Source of the DNA: Oscarella lobularis
Lineage: Eukaryota; Porifera; Homoscleromorpha; Homosclerophorida; Oscarellidae
NCBI RefSeq assembly: GCF_947507565.1
Contig: NC_089182.1
Coordinates: 3,286,001 to 3,350,000 of the forward strand
Length of the DNA stretch: 64,000 nucleotides
Direction: 5' to 3'
Each line of letters opens with the position of its first letter. The stretch's first letter is position 1. Shown here piece after piece: positions 22,701-34,600 of this stretch. The translations under genes were made by a program, and so were the position numbers. Under the pieces are notes generated by a model. That model saw only the letters and a program-made list of their open reading frames with translations. It was not told the origin of the DNA and made no database searches.

Positions 22701-25700
22701 AAAGCAGCGCGGAAACGAATACGATCTGCCGATCGAGCAACCAGACAAGCGGCAACTTCTCCATCATCCACATAATCGCCTGACAGCCGCCCGCTTTGCT
22801 ATACCACGCTCTCTCGTAACAACACCCGCACAATTTCTCGCACAGCGTTCCAACAAGCGGCAATCGAGCGGCGACGTCTCGCGATCGCACAACCGCCGTT
22901 ACGGCGTCGAGGAGCCCGTTTAGGGCGTCGACACCGACGCCGGCTAAGTCTTTGTCGTCTGATGACATCACGGTTGCGATTGCTTCCATTAGAACGTCGC
23001 TGTTTAGTCGTGCGCCGCTGCTTGGCTCGTTTTCTTGGATGACGGCGATGAAGGCGATGTGGCGTACGGTGCCGAGGACGAATGGCGACGTTTCGGGTTG
23101 GAGTTCTTTGATTGTTGACGCTATGAGCATTCCTTCGAGGGCGCGTTTGAAAAGACGGCGCGATGGAGTGATTGGTTTTGACGTTGATGAGGAGAACTCG
23201 CTGGGAACGCTGGATCGAAAAAAAAAAATAATAATAAGAGGAGGTGTATGAGGGTTTGGGGTTACTTGAAATGAAGGAGACAAGCGTGGAGATCTTCTTC
23301 GCTGTCTGTCAAGTCCATGGAGGAAATGATGTAGGATTTGACGACGCACCACGCTTGCTGGCGAGTGTGTAAGCCGACGTTTGGAAGACGAAGAACGCTG
23401 ACGGCATTTTCAACGACCTAAACAGTATTAGTACATGTATAAATTTAATCGAATTTTTATACCGATGCTATGGGGAAGATAATGGGATTCGAGCTCTCGG
23501 GAAAATAGAGACCTACGCCCGGACCAGAGCCGTTATCATCGCTATATTTTAACTAGGAAAAAAATCAGTAGGACGTGTTTTTTTATTTTTGGTGTTTCTC
23601 ACTTCTTGCGGCTCGCAGAGCATTTTCCGGTTGCCGCCGCCGAATTTTCCGAGCACGCGAAAGGCGACCTGGGCTATTGTGTCCGAGGGGCTTCGCAACT
23701 GGCGCCAGAGCGCCTGCATTAATTCCGCGCGCACCGGCTGTATGTGATCGTACAAAAAATCCGGCTGCAAATTATCGACGCACAATTCCAACGTCCTCAA
23801 TCCCTAAAATAGAGAAAAAATAAACGAGGAGTCGACAAAACGGTTCCTTAGTGGTCGTGCCTGGCTGATAAGCGGCTGCGATCCGTTTAGCGCCGACACG
23901 AGAGGATCCATGAGCATGGGCAAGTAGGGAAGCAAAGAGCTGAGACGAACTGGAACGGTGAGACACAGTTCAACGAATAGATCCTTCATTTGTTGGCGGT
24001 GAAGACTGCTTTGGAGTCGATTGAGTCCGCGGAGAAGGTTCGGTAAAAGGGGGAGGAATTCTTGGTAGAGAAGATCGTGACTTCCGCCGCCAATCGAGCG
24101 GAATAGAGCGCGAAGAAGTAGGAAGTAGTTGTAGGGTTCTTTCGCCGATTTTGCTAGGTCCATTGAGCGCGTAACGATTTCATGCAAGTGGGGCTATTAG
24201 GGGGAAACGTTTGGGGAGAGAAAACAGTGCGCGTTCTCGTACTACCTTAAGCATTTGCTCGTTTTCCTGAGCGAACAAGGATACTGAACCAAAGACGAGT
24301 TTGAATAACTTCAGGTAGAGATTCGATCGTTCAATATCGACTGAAAAAAAGCGTTCTAAGCCTGAAAACTATTTTTCTCGCGACTCACCTCCCATTTCCT
24401 CCATTTTCTCGAGCAGAAAATGTATCATGACAGTGGCAAATGTCGCCGAAGTGTTCGGATTCGCCAGAAACGTGTTGGGGATGATTTGCAGGGCGTAGTT
24501 ATTGTGAATCCGTTCCACCAGATACTAGAGACCCCAAAGAAACACGTGTAGATGATAGTACTCTAATTCTAAGCGATGTATGCATAGGAAATTCGTGTCT
24601 CGACCGTCAGGTTGCTGCTGGGCTACTCAACTGAACCCGCAGCAGTTTTTACAGAAGAGAAATTAATGTTGTGCTGTACAGAAAGGGGCAGAAACCCATG
24701 GGGGGAAGAGCTACAGCCCTGTGAGCAAGCACGTTGCTAGAACGACGATTCCTAATTGCGTACCTCAATCATTCGGCCGAAAACTTCTTTGAAAGTCGTC
24801 AAATTCATCATTGTGAACTGAAATTGTATTTTTTGAAAAATTTGGTATTGAGTTTGAGACTTTTTTACCACTCCGGCGAAGTGTTCCAGAATTTCCTTTT
24901 CTTCTCTCATCTTGACGGTCTGACACGTCGCCGGTCTCAAGTAGAACGATCCGTTGGGTGCCGTCATCACTTGATAAATATCCAAACAGAGAAGAGCTGA
25001 GAAAAAAACCCCATTTTCAATTAATCAATAATCGGAAGTGATAAACACTTACTGTATTTCAATAGGCGAACAAAGACGGGCGTTTCTCTCGGAAAGAACG
25101 TTTTCTGGAGAACTAAAGTAAAATTAATAACTAATACGGGTTGATTTGACGTCGTTTTTGCCTCCTGGTGCCTTGCATGAGCCCGCGCCCCACGTGATCG
25201 TCTTCACGCCGCAAACGAGAGTTTTCACGAGGATTCGACAGTCAGATGCACTCAGAACATTCCCACCGGGAAACAAAGAGGCGGAGACGGCGTTTCCAGC
25301 GTTTCCTGGAAGAGTTTGTCCGGGTAAACGCAAGCCGGAAGCTGTTGGGGTGAGTAGACTCGGTGCCGGTAAGCCCGGCGTTGTAGCTAACATTGTAGCG
25401 GGAGTCTATTGAAAGCGTCAACGTGAGATAATTAAAATTTTAAATATTTTACCTTTGGGGGCTCGGATTCCGGAATTGATCCGTCTGGATTTTGTCTCAC
25501 GCTATATAAGAAGTATTGAAGTCCTTTTTATTTATTCTAATGATTTACCATTTTGAAAATATTGCGGGTATTTGGTATTTGGCTATTGTCTGGAACTTCT
25601 GCACAAACACCTCAAGCATCTGTATCAGAATGTCTCTACCCTAAAAAGGAAATCTTCCAGTAAGAAAATATAGTCAGGAAAGTGTCATACGTTTCCGTCA

Positions 25701-27833
25701 GGGTCGCTTTTCTGGCGAATGCACTCGACCAAATTCAAAAGCAACTAATCAAATATAGTTGGGAGGCATTTCGCACCGTAAAACTAGAGACCGACTTTGC
25801 ACGACATTGTTTGTATGCTGACAGGCAGCGTCTCGTCGTTGACGTTCTTTGCGAACATGTCCACGGCGAGAGCGAGCTGCTGGAGCGATAAATGTCCACG
25901 TACGTGGTGCACGAGATCGGCAAGGGTACTATAAGCCAATGGCCTAAAGGGAGAAGAGTGGAAACCGGTGTAATAAGGGGTAGGGAGAGGAAAGACCTAA
26001 GCGATTCGCGTGTCGTCCAACCGGTGCCAATGAGAGTATCTTCGTCGAGGAGTTTATCAATTTGCGGTACGAATTCTAAGATTACGAGGAGTAAATGCGT
26101 GAACAGAGGGCCCCGCTTGACTAACGGTTTCGAAAATCGGTTGGAAGAATGTGACGCGCCGCAATCAGTAGCTCCTTTCGTAAATAAGCTACTTCCTAAA
26201 GAAAATCACCGCTTTGCTCTTGGATCTCTTAGAAAAATGACTGGTTACTTACTGGTGGGCAGTTTTTGAGTAAAGATAGCATGCCTTGCACCATGCTTGG
26301 AGCGTAAACCTTCACTACGTCCTACGAGAGTTTTCCCTAGCTAAATTCTTTGATTTTTACTACTAGGTCACCTGATAAATTTTTATCACGTATGCTAAGA
26401 AGGATAGAGTCTTTATTTGAGCTCCCACGAAGTCAATGTACGTTTCTTTGCTGACTGAACTCAACCTGGGTTCAAATTGAGATCAGTTTTTGATATTTTG
26501 TGTGACTCTAAGCTCACTGGGCAGTTGTGTTTGGACCGAGGACTATTATGTTGATTATTAGAGGAATAAATTCGGCTACGGTAGCGTGAACTTGTTGCTT
26601 GTACAACTGAGATGGTTCAACTTAGCTGCAATACTATTAAATATATAGTTTTATACCTGATACATCAACACCACGATGATGGGTAATTCTGCTAGAACTT
26701 TGAGAGAATTTGTGCCTTTTGGAATTCCGTGTTTCTAGAGAAACAGAGTTGGGATCTTTTTCTCGGATTTCTATGAGTGACGGACCCCCTGTTCTACTTC
26801 TACTGGGCATTGGCCAATTACAACGGCCCCAGGCTCCACTTTGACAGGGCCTCCTTCCAGCTGCGCTTGCTATATAGGAAAGTCTGTCTAAATTCAGATT
26901 TATTCTTGTTGAAGTCTAACCATTGCCGTGCTCAGGTCGCGATAGATTGTCTGAACGAATTGAAGAAATTGGCGAACCTGTAAAAAGACCACACATAGAA
27001 AAAAAAGTGCCACATTTTAAAAATAGAATATAACTGGCCTCTATCTGAAATGGCGGTCGTAATTGCTTGTGAAGTTCAATGATGATTTTGAGACAAACAA
27101 GGACATTCTCTTCATTTTCCGTCTACACAAAGAAAACCTTTAGAACTCGCCGATCCACAAAGAGTACCTTACTTCAAGAAGACGAAACATCACATTCAAA
27201 ATCCCCTAATCATAAATTATGCGTCACACAAAAAGCCCCGTATTTGGATTGAAATAACGAACTTTGGCGTAAGGCTTTAGCAAATCGCTGACGGGAATGC
27301 GATGAATAATTTCCAAAAGCAATTTTCGAATTTGCTATGACGTCAAAAAAAGGGGTCCCCTTGGAAACGATCTCGAAGCCAAAAGACAAGCTCACATGAT
27401 TTAGACTCTCGACGATAAAGCTAGGCTCCCCTAGAGAGAAAACTTAGACCCCAAACTAGGCACCTGGATGGGGGCGTGGCGCACCCTCGCGCAAAAAGGC
27501 GAGAAATCTCGGTACCGCTTGTTCGAGAAACGTAGCGTGTTGCGGCGACGTGACAATGTTCTGCAAAGGAAATAGACTTCGATTTCGAATCGAATCGTGG
27601 GCTATTACGTCGAAATTCTCGCTTAGTTCTTGCGCGGCGCGAATTTTCGCCTCCACTTCTAAACAAAGAGGTCTCGTTTTACGCGCAGCGTCTTTTTTAA
27701 CGTAATCCTGCATCTTACCGTGGCCCGGCTCCGATATGATAACGATGTAGTTGCGAAATTTCGACGCGAGGACGGCGTGTTGGCCGCCTGAGCCGATGCT
27801 GCCGCCACCGTCCGATGCTCGTCGCGCTGCCAT
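10745..27833 (-). CDS. TRRAP: TRRAP, PIKK-family pseudokinase scaffold
   Basis: Very large scaffold of the SAGA and NuA4/TIP60 histone acetyltransferase complexes, contacted by transcription activators. The gene is cut into dozens of short exons over 17 kb. Recognisable blocks run in order from the N-terminus: RAAQELSENFDV and TSPQHATFLEQAVPRFLAFL (27.7-27.5 kb), LVKTLVCGVKTITWG (25.2 kb), EEKEILEHFAGV (24.9 kb), AKEPYNYFLLLRALFRSIGG and MKDLFVELCLTVPVRLSSLL (24.2-23.9 kb), KWMEAVII (21.5 kb), KRFPNEQELNAQFLEIVNFV (17.1 kb), ILKYLGKTHNAWHR (16.1 kb), VKTWRNRLP (15 kb), APMWRCSRIMHLLRELHPTL (13 kb), EEKCRFLSNFSLS with IKIARFMPRVEIV (12.3 kb), and the FATC end MDPAWHPWL then TAA at 10745. HEAT repeats, FAT and a kinase-like domain are implied by homology; the family lacks kinase catalytic residues. 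I chose ATG 27833 as the start. An acidic insert is noted at 13.4-13.2 kb. Confidence 0.95.
13170..13440 (-). other. Acidic low-complexity insert in TRRAP
   Basis: An exon between the TLKIEQ-type block and APMWRCSRIMH of TRRAP encodes a glycine-rich run, then MEVEESNSDKKDEKGGDQDEE and a long serine run. Vertebrate TRRAP has only a short linker here. It is probably a disordered loop, possibly phosphorylated. Exon edges were placed by eye. Confidence 0.6.
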
Positions 27834-28172
27834 CGACCACAACAAATCCGACTGCTCCGATCGATCGATCAAGCGATCGATCGAACGAGAACGCCGAGAA
27901 AAGAAGGTCGACGACTGCGCCTGCGCGTAGGAAATGCCCGACTACTACACTTCGAAAAAAACTTTTTCTACGGATAAATCTTGACTCATCGGATGAAAGA
28001 ATCGATTGCACAGTTTACCTTGAGGCGTCGCCGCGACAGATCGAAAGATTAGTGGCTAATCTCTCAGAACTCATCTCCGTCCGGGGAGTTCTGACTCTCA
28101 CGCTCATCTGGCCGCCGTTCTTTGTCCTCTCGCCTTGTTTCAGTGACGTGACGGACTCCACGAACTACTGTC
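27834..28172. promoter_or_regulatory. Divergent region between TRRAP and receptor gene 1
   Basis: Holds the TRRAP 5' flank (with TCGATCGATC repeats near 27860-27890) and the leader of receptor gene 1. From about 28020 it is homologous to the leader of the other receptor genes, including the palindromic element AGATTAGTGGCTAATCT at 28046-28062. Confidence 0.55.
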
Positions 28173-31100
28173 ATGACTTTGTTTCTTTCGTTGCTGGTGA
28201 GACTGGCAACGACACTGATGATTTTTCGGCTTCATCAAGTCTGTGGAGGTGAGTAGAACGGCATGGAAAAAACAAAAACGGTCAATGTTGTTAGTAAGAA
28301 AGGTCAGAGCTAAAAACGCACTCGTATGCCTTGTAGTTGGTTGTCAAGCAACTTCGTGGTCAGCGTGTTCATCGTCGTGCGGGAAAGGGAAACGGTCGAG
28401 GATGATTACTTCATTCAACAACAGTGACTGCTCCTCTTTCAAGTCATCAGAAGACTGTTGGAATACAGATTGTGAGTCTTTTGGTGTTCTGTCAATTTTT
28501 TTCCGATATAAGGGATTTTTGAGGCGGAAGAATCAATATGAAGAATGCCGTTGCTATTCATGGGCCATTGGGTACAGTAAACGGATTGGTTCCCTCTCTG
28601 GCAATTGATGGTAACACCGTTACATGCACTTCAACGCGCTCAAAGTTTCCGTGGCTACGAGTCGAATTGAAGACCGCTTACTTAATTACAAGCGTCAAAG
28701 CGTTTTTTTGGCAAGGATACATCGCGATAGTGCGAGTGGGTAGTAATTTGAAGAATTATGGCAATGCCAATCCACAGTGCGGTCAACGAATAACAATTTC
28801 AGCTCAAACGTGGAGTCGAGCTACGTGCTCTCCTCCACTCTGGGGCCGATACATTAACGTGCAAATGCTTTCATCAATACCACGTTATTTAGAAGTGTGT
28901 GAATTGAGAGCAACTTACAGTAAGAAAATGATGGAGTAATTAATATATTCAATGTACATGATTAGAACTGGACGTCGGCATTCTCTACAAGGATTCGTCG
29001 GTTGCGTCCGGAAAAGTTTACGTGTCTGCTGGGAAAACGCTTCGGTTTCCCGTTCTGTGCGGCGTCAATCCAGATCCAACCAACTTCAATTCACTTCTCA
29101 ACATTCAATGGAAATATGGCAACAATGGTAACGTGATTCCTTTGTCGTCATCGAATTCTGATGTTACACAATCTAAAATGGAGAATCTGACTAGTCTACA
29201 TATAAGAAAAGCTCCATCAGATGGTCAATTGTACTCGTGTCATTTTAATTGGATTGACAACACAACAAAAAGTCTTGCGTTCACTCTGCTTATCAACGGT
29301 GAACCGCTGCTAGTATATTTGTACACTTTAGGCTGATTGTAAGTGTATGTTTCTAGCTGATTGCAGGTGGAGTGAGTGGTCACATTGTTCTGGATCATGT
29401 GGTGTGGGAAGAAGAAATCGAACAGCAGACGATTCTGTAAGAAGACTTCAAGGGAAAAAGTGCACTGGACCTTCAGACGAATTGTGTTTCACGAATATTC
29501 CGTGTAAGAGATTAAAGGCGACTTGACGTCATTTGGCAGTGTCTTTTTTTGAAGGCGCTCCCACTCCTTTTCGCCGTAAAGTGACTGCTGAGATAGGAAG
29601 CAAGGCTACGTTAGAGTGTAAGGCATCGCAACAAAACGGACTGTCGATGCCTGTCATCGCCTTTGAGTGGTTCAAAAATATGTTAAATGTAACGACACTT
29701 TCTAGTTCGTCTGTCAAACTGACAAACGGAGAATACCGAGGGAGTTTTACGTTTGCATCTGTCAAAAGGTCAGACGCAAGGTCATCATACACGTGCAAAG
29801 CTCGTGGAAAATATGGTCTCAGTGCACCATCGGCGGAAATGACGCTTAATGTCACGTGTAAGCCACTCATGTTTTTCTATGATTGTATATATATTTTTCG
29901 ATTGAAGATGCTCCTTATAATATTAAAATATCAGCGGATTCGGAAACGTTTGTGAAAGGACAACGTCTAAATCTAAGATGCAGTGCCAGAGCCAATCCTC
30001 CTCCTCGATATTCGTGGCAGAAAAACGGCGTCCAGTTACCAAGGCGATCGTCACAGTTGCTTTTTTCAAGCTTAAAATACTCTGACAACGGTACGTACAA
30101 GTGCACAGCGAGCAATTCAGTAGGATCATCTGCATCCAGCGAATTTCTTCTTATTGTTAACGGTATGCTTAGCTATTCTTGTTGATCGTTGTATTGACTA
30201 GGCTTTTTAGGACCTCCGGGAGAGTGCACCATTTTGTCAGTTGAAAGTACTATCGGTACTCGCGTGGCTTTGACTGTTCATTGTCTCATCAACAGAAACG
30301 CCTCTGTTACTAACTACAGGGTATTCTATAGAGTCTTGTCAGAAGCTTGGTCGTCGATAGTTGTTACAAAAGCTTTACCAATCGAGGTCTCAGATTTGAT
30401 TCTATTGGCGAAGTACGAATTCAAAGTGAGCGCGGGAAACGAGCATGGATATGGGCCGAACAGCAGCACAATCGAAGTGCAGACAGCTGAAGGAGGTACG
30501 TGGCGCTTAGTACACGTATTATGTTGTATTGGTACTTCAACATTCATTTGTTTACAGCTCCGTCTGCTCCTTTGAATTTGGACTCGATGTCATTGACGTC
30601 CACTTCAGAGATGATAACATGGAGTCTTCCTAAACATCGGAACGGAATGATTAGAAACTATGTTTTGTTCTATTGGAAAGTTGCCGAAGGAAAGGATTCT
30701 TATAACCCCATGATCGCTAATAAATCAAGCACAACTCTTTCGGCGATTCTACGTGATCTTGAAGAGTCTGTCAGATACAACGTTTCGGTGCGTACGAATT
30801 TTTAATGATGTTTCTTGAAGATGGGTTTTATTTAGGTTTGCGCCGTCACGATTTCTCAGGGGCCATGTAATAGTATCATAATTAGAGAAAATACAGAAGA
30901 GGTTAAATCACCCGGGCCTCTAAGTGAAGAAATAGACGAGTGTCCTGGAGCGCCTTTGTTTAGCTCTATTGCAGTTGTTTCTACAGTTCTATTTGCCATT
31001 ACTCTTATCGCCTTGATTTTCTTCGTCGTGATGTATGTTCGACTTCAAAAGATGCTGAAGAAGTCCTCCTGTACTGGTGACAAGAAAAATATTTACGAAA

Positions 31101-31309
31101 TGCCTAGCAAAGTGGACGGTAAAGGGGACATCGTGCCTCATCCAATGAGGCAGTCGAGCGCATATGGAGAAACAACAACTTTCAAGAAACAAAACGGTAT
31201 TTCATTAGGTAATGACTGGGTTTATTAGATAATTCTTTTTGTAAATGTAGCTGATGATTCTGCTGACCGAACGTATGCAGAAATTGGTATGCCAAAGAAT
31301 GTCAATTAG
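28173..31309 (+). CDS. Receptor gene 1: TSP1/F5-8C/Ig/FN3, short tyrosine tail
   Basis: Single-pass receptor without phosphatase domains. Exons: signal peptide 28173-28248 (MTLFLSLLVRLATTLMIF), TSP1 28337-28471, F5/8C discoidin 28524-28919, Ig 28966-29298, TSP1 29357-29503 (WSEW, a C-mannosylation motif), Ig 29555-29857, Ig 29908-30162, FN3 30211-30495, FN3 30558-30787, membrane exon 30836-31196, last exon 31251-31309. Exons up to the second FN3 begin in phase 1. The membrane segment (VVSTVLFAITLIALIFFVV) is followed by a tail with NIYEMPSK, SSAYGETT and RTYAEIG. The first F5/8C and Ig exons seen in genes 2-7 are missing; a remnant of the lost Ig exon lies right after the signal exon (28255-28290), marking a deletion. 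From TSP1 to the FN3s it is a close duplicate of gene 2. Ligand unknown. Confidence 0.85.
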
Positions 31310-31696
31310 ACTGTACTAGCAAACTCTAGTTCTTTTCAATCATTTTTTTGTCGCGTTTGAATTCGTCTTAGCATCCGAACTAGATAAATTGTCAGAGTAA
31401 AGTAGTGACTAGTGCTGGCTAGTGATGGTCATTGATTGACAATTGTTTCTTTCGCGCGCGGTCCGACCTCCCGGATAACCCATGGCCATATCGAAAGGAG
31501 CGGTTGAGAGGCCCCGCACAGTTCGCCTTGAGGCGTCGTCGCGACGGATCGAAAGATTATTCAGAACTCATCTTCGTCCCGGAAGTTTGGGAGAACTCTG
31601 AGTCTCACGCTCATCTGGCCGCCGTTCTTCGTCCTCTCGCCTCGTTTCAGCGACTATCCGACTCCACGAACTACAGAACTACGTTCGAGCATTGTC
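31310..31696 (+). promoter_or_regulatory. 5' flank of receptor gene 2
   Basis: Homologous to the other leaders (GAGGCGTCGTCGCGACGGATC block at 31528-31550), but the palindromic element is cut short: GATTA is followed directly by TTCAGAACTC, as if its right half had been deleted. No gene is seen here. Confidence 0.5.
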
Positions 31697-34600
31697 ATGA
31701 CTTGGTTTGTTTCGTTACTGCTGAGACTGGTAATTGCAGTGGCGATTGTGGGGCTTGATCAAGTCTTTGGAGGTGAGTAAGAGAGTTCGCATGTCAAATG
31801 CACTCGTTTGGGCTCTTTAGTCTGGGTACGTAAATGAACGAGTGTTTCCGCTTCTTCCGATTTTACGAACATCTATGAAAATAGCTTATATGTATGGGTT
31901 TAGAGAAAAAAGTGACTTTGAACGCAAGAATGCTCAAATTTAACGTTGCACAAGAAACATCTGATGCTTCGGAAAAAATTTCCTACGCCAGCGCAGTGGA
32001 TGGTCAAATGGGGCAAGAATCAACAGATTGCGCCAATTCTGCTCAAGCTCCTTCTAATATTAAATTTCTGTGGTTGACAATTAATCTGGGTGATCTCTAC
32101 TCTGTAAGCAACGTCAAAATGCTATCTCGCGAAGAATTTGGAACAGAGTCTGAGATCTACGTGGGAAAGAGCGCTATCCAAGCAGACGGAAGTGTGGATC
32201 CAAGCAAAGATTACAAATGTGGTGATAAATACCCTATTGGTAATGCTTCAAAGAATTTTACTGACTTTCCTTGCTCTTCCGTTCATTGGGTTCAATACGT
32301 TACCATTCACCGTCCTGTTACTACTAGCCCACACAAACATCTGCACGTATGTGAAGTTGAGGTGTATTACAATGAGAACGAAGGTACGGTAAACGTCTGA
32401 GCGTGATGCCATTAAGAATAGGAGGATTCCAATTTAGATGACGGTGTCATCTTAACCAATGGCATTTTTCCTATTACATCTGTTGGTGAGATTGCGGTGT
32501 GTGGTTCATCCAAAGGAGACTTTGGCCCAACATGGAAGTTTCCTAACAAAACGAATGTTTCGACACAGAGTTCGGCAGAAATTCAACAAACAGAGAATTC
32601 ACCAGGATTCAAACAACTTCGTCTGAATAATTATCCAAATTCCGTCGGCTCAAATGGCAACTACGAATGCGTGTACACAGCAAACGGCATGATCAAAACA
32701 AAATCGGTCAATGTCATTAGTAAGAAAGTCAGAGCTAAAAATCCGCTCACTTACTAATAGGTATACCTCGTAGTTGGTTGTCAAGCAACTTCGTGGTCAG
32801 CGTGTTCATCGTCGTGCGGGAAAGGGAAACGGTCGAGGATGATTACTTCATCCAACAACAGTGACTGCTCTTCTTTCAAGTCATCAGAAGACTGTTGGAA
32901 TACAGATTGTGAGTCTTTCGGTGCTCTGTCAATTTTTTTGCGATATGAGTGATTTTTTGAGGCGGAAGAATCAATATGAAGAATGCCGTTGCTATTCATG
33001 GGCCATTGGGTACAGTAAGAGGAATGGTCCCCTCTCGGGCAATTGATGGTAACACCGTTACATGCACTTCAACGCACTCAAGGTTTCCGTGGCTACGAGT
33101 CGATTTGAAGACCGCTTACTTAATTACAAGCGTCAGAGCGTTTTTTTGGCGAGGATACAACGCGATAGTGCGAGTGGGTAGTAATTTGAAGAATGATGGC
33201 AATCCCAATCCACAGTGCGGTCAACCAATAACAATTTCAGTTCAAACGTGGAGTCGTCGAGCTACGTGCTCTCCTCCACTCTGGGGCCGATACATTAACG
33301 TGCGAAGGCTTTCATCAAAACCAAGTTATTTAGAAGTGTGCGAATTGAGAGCAACTTACAGTAAGAAAATGATGGAGTGATTAATATATTCAATGTACAT
33401 GATTAGAATTGGACGTCGGCATTCTCTACAAGGATTCTTCGGTTGCGTCCAACATAGTTTACGCGTCTGCCGGGCAAACGCTTCGGTTTCCTGTTCTGTG
33501 CGGCGTCAATCCAGATCCAACCAACTTCAATTCACTTCTCAACATTCAATGGAAATATGGCAACAATGGTAGCGTGATTCCTTTGTCGTCATCGAATTCT
33601 GATGTTGGACAATCTAAAATGGGGAATCTGACTAGTCTACATATCAGAAAGGCTCCATCAGATGATCAATTGTACTCGTGTCATTTTAATTGGATTGACA
33701 ACACAGCAAAAAGTCTTGCTTTCACTCTGCTTATCAACGGTGAACCGCTGCTAGTATATTTGTACACTTTAGGCTGATTGTAAGTGTATGTTTCTAGCTG
33801 ATTGCAGGTGGAGTGAGTGGTCACATTGTTCTGGATCGTGTGGTGTGGGAAGAAGAAATCGAACAGCAGACGATTCGTTAATAAGATATCAAGGAAGAAA
33901 ATGTATTGGACCCTCAGAGGAATTCTGTTTCACGAATATTCCGTGTAAGAGATTAAAGGCTCCGTGACTTGACGTCATTTGGCAGTCTTTTTCAAGGCGC
34001 TCCCACTCTTTTTCTCAGTAAAGTGACTGCTGAGATAGGAAGCAAGGCTACGTTAGAGTGTAAGGTATTGCAACAGAACGGACTGTCGATGCCTGTCATC
34101 GCCTTTGAGTGGTTCAAAAATGGGATAAATGTAACGACACTTTCTAGTTCGTCTGTCAAACTGACAAAAGACGGAGAATACCGAGGGAGTTTTACGTTTG
34201 CATCTGTCAAAAGGTCAGATGCAAGGTCATCATACACGTGCAAAGCTCGTGGAAAATATGGTCTCAGTGCACCATCGGCGGCAATGACGCTTAATGTCAC
34301 GTGTAAGCCACTCATGTTTTTCTATGATTGTATATATATATTTCGATTGAAGATGATCCTTATAATATTAAAATAACAGCGGATTCGGAAACGTTTGTGA
34401 AAGGACAACGTCTAAATCTAAGATGCAGTGCCACAGCCAATCCTCCTCCTCGATATTCGTGGCAGAAAAACGGCGTCCAGTTACCAAGGCGATCGTCACA
34501 GTTGCTTTTTTCAAACTTAGACTATTCTGACAGCGGTACGTACAAGTGCACAGCGAGGAATTCACTAGGATCGTCTGCGTCGAGCGAATTTCTTCTTATT

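Noticed and set aside
29531-29870. Minus-strand frames repeated in receptor genes 1, 2 and 4 (Ig exon antisense)
   Set aside because: They recur only because the exons are duplicated; the plus-strand frame encodes a clear Ig domain with correct splice sites.
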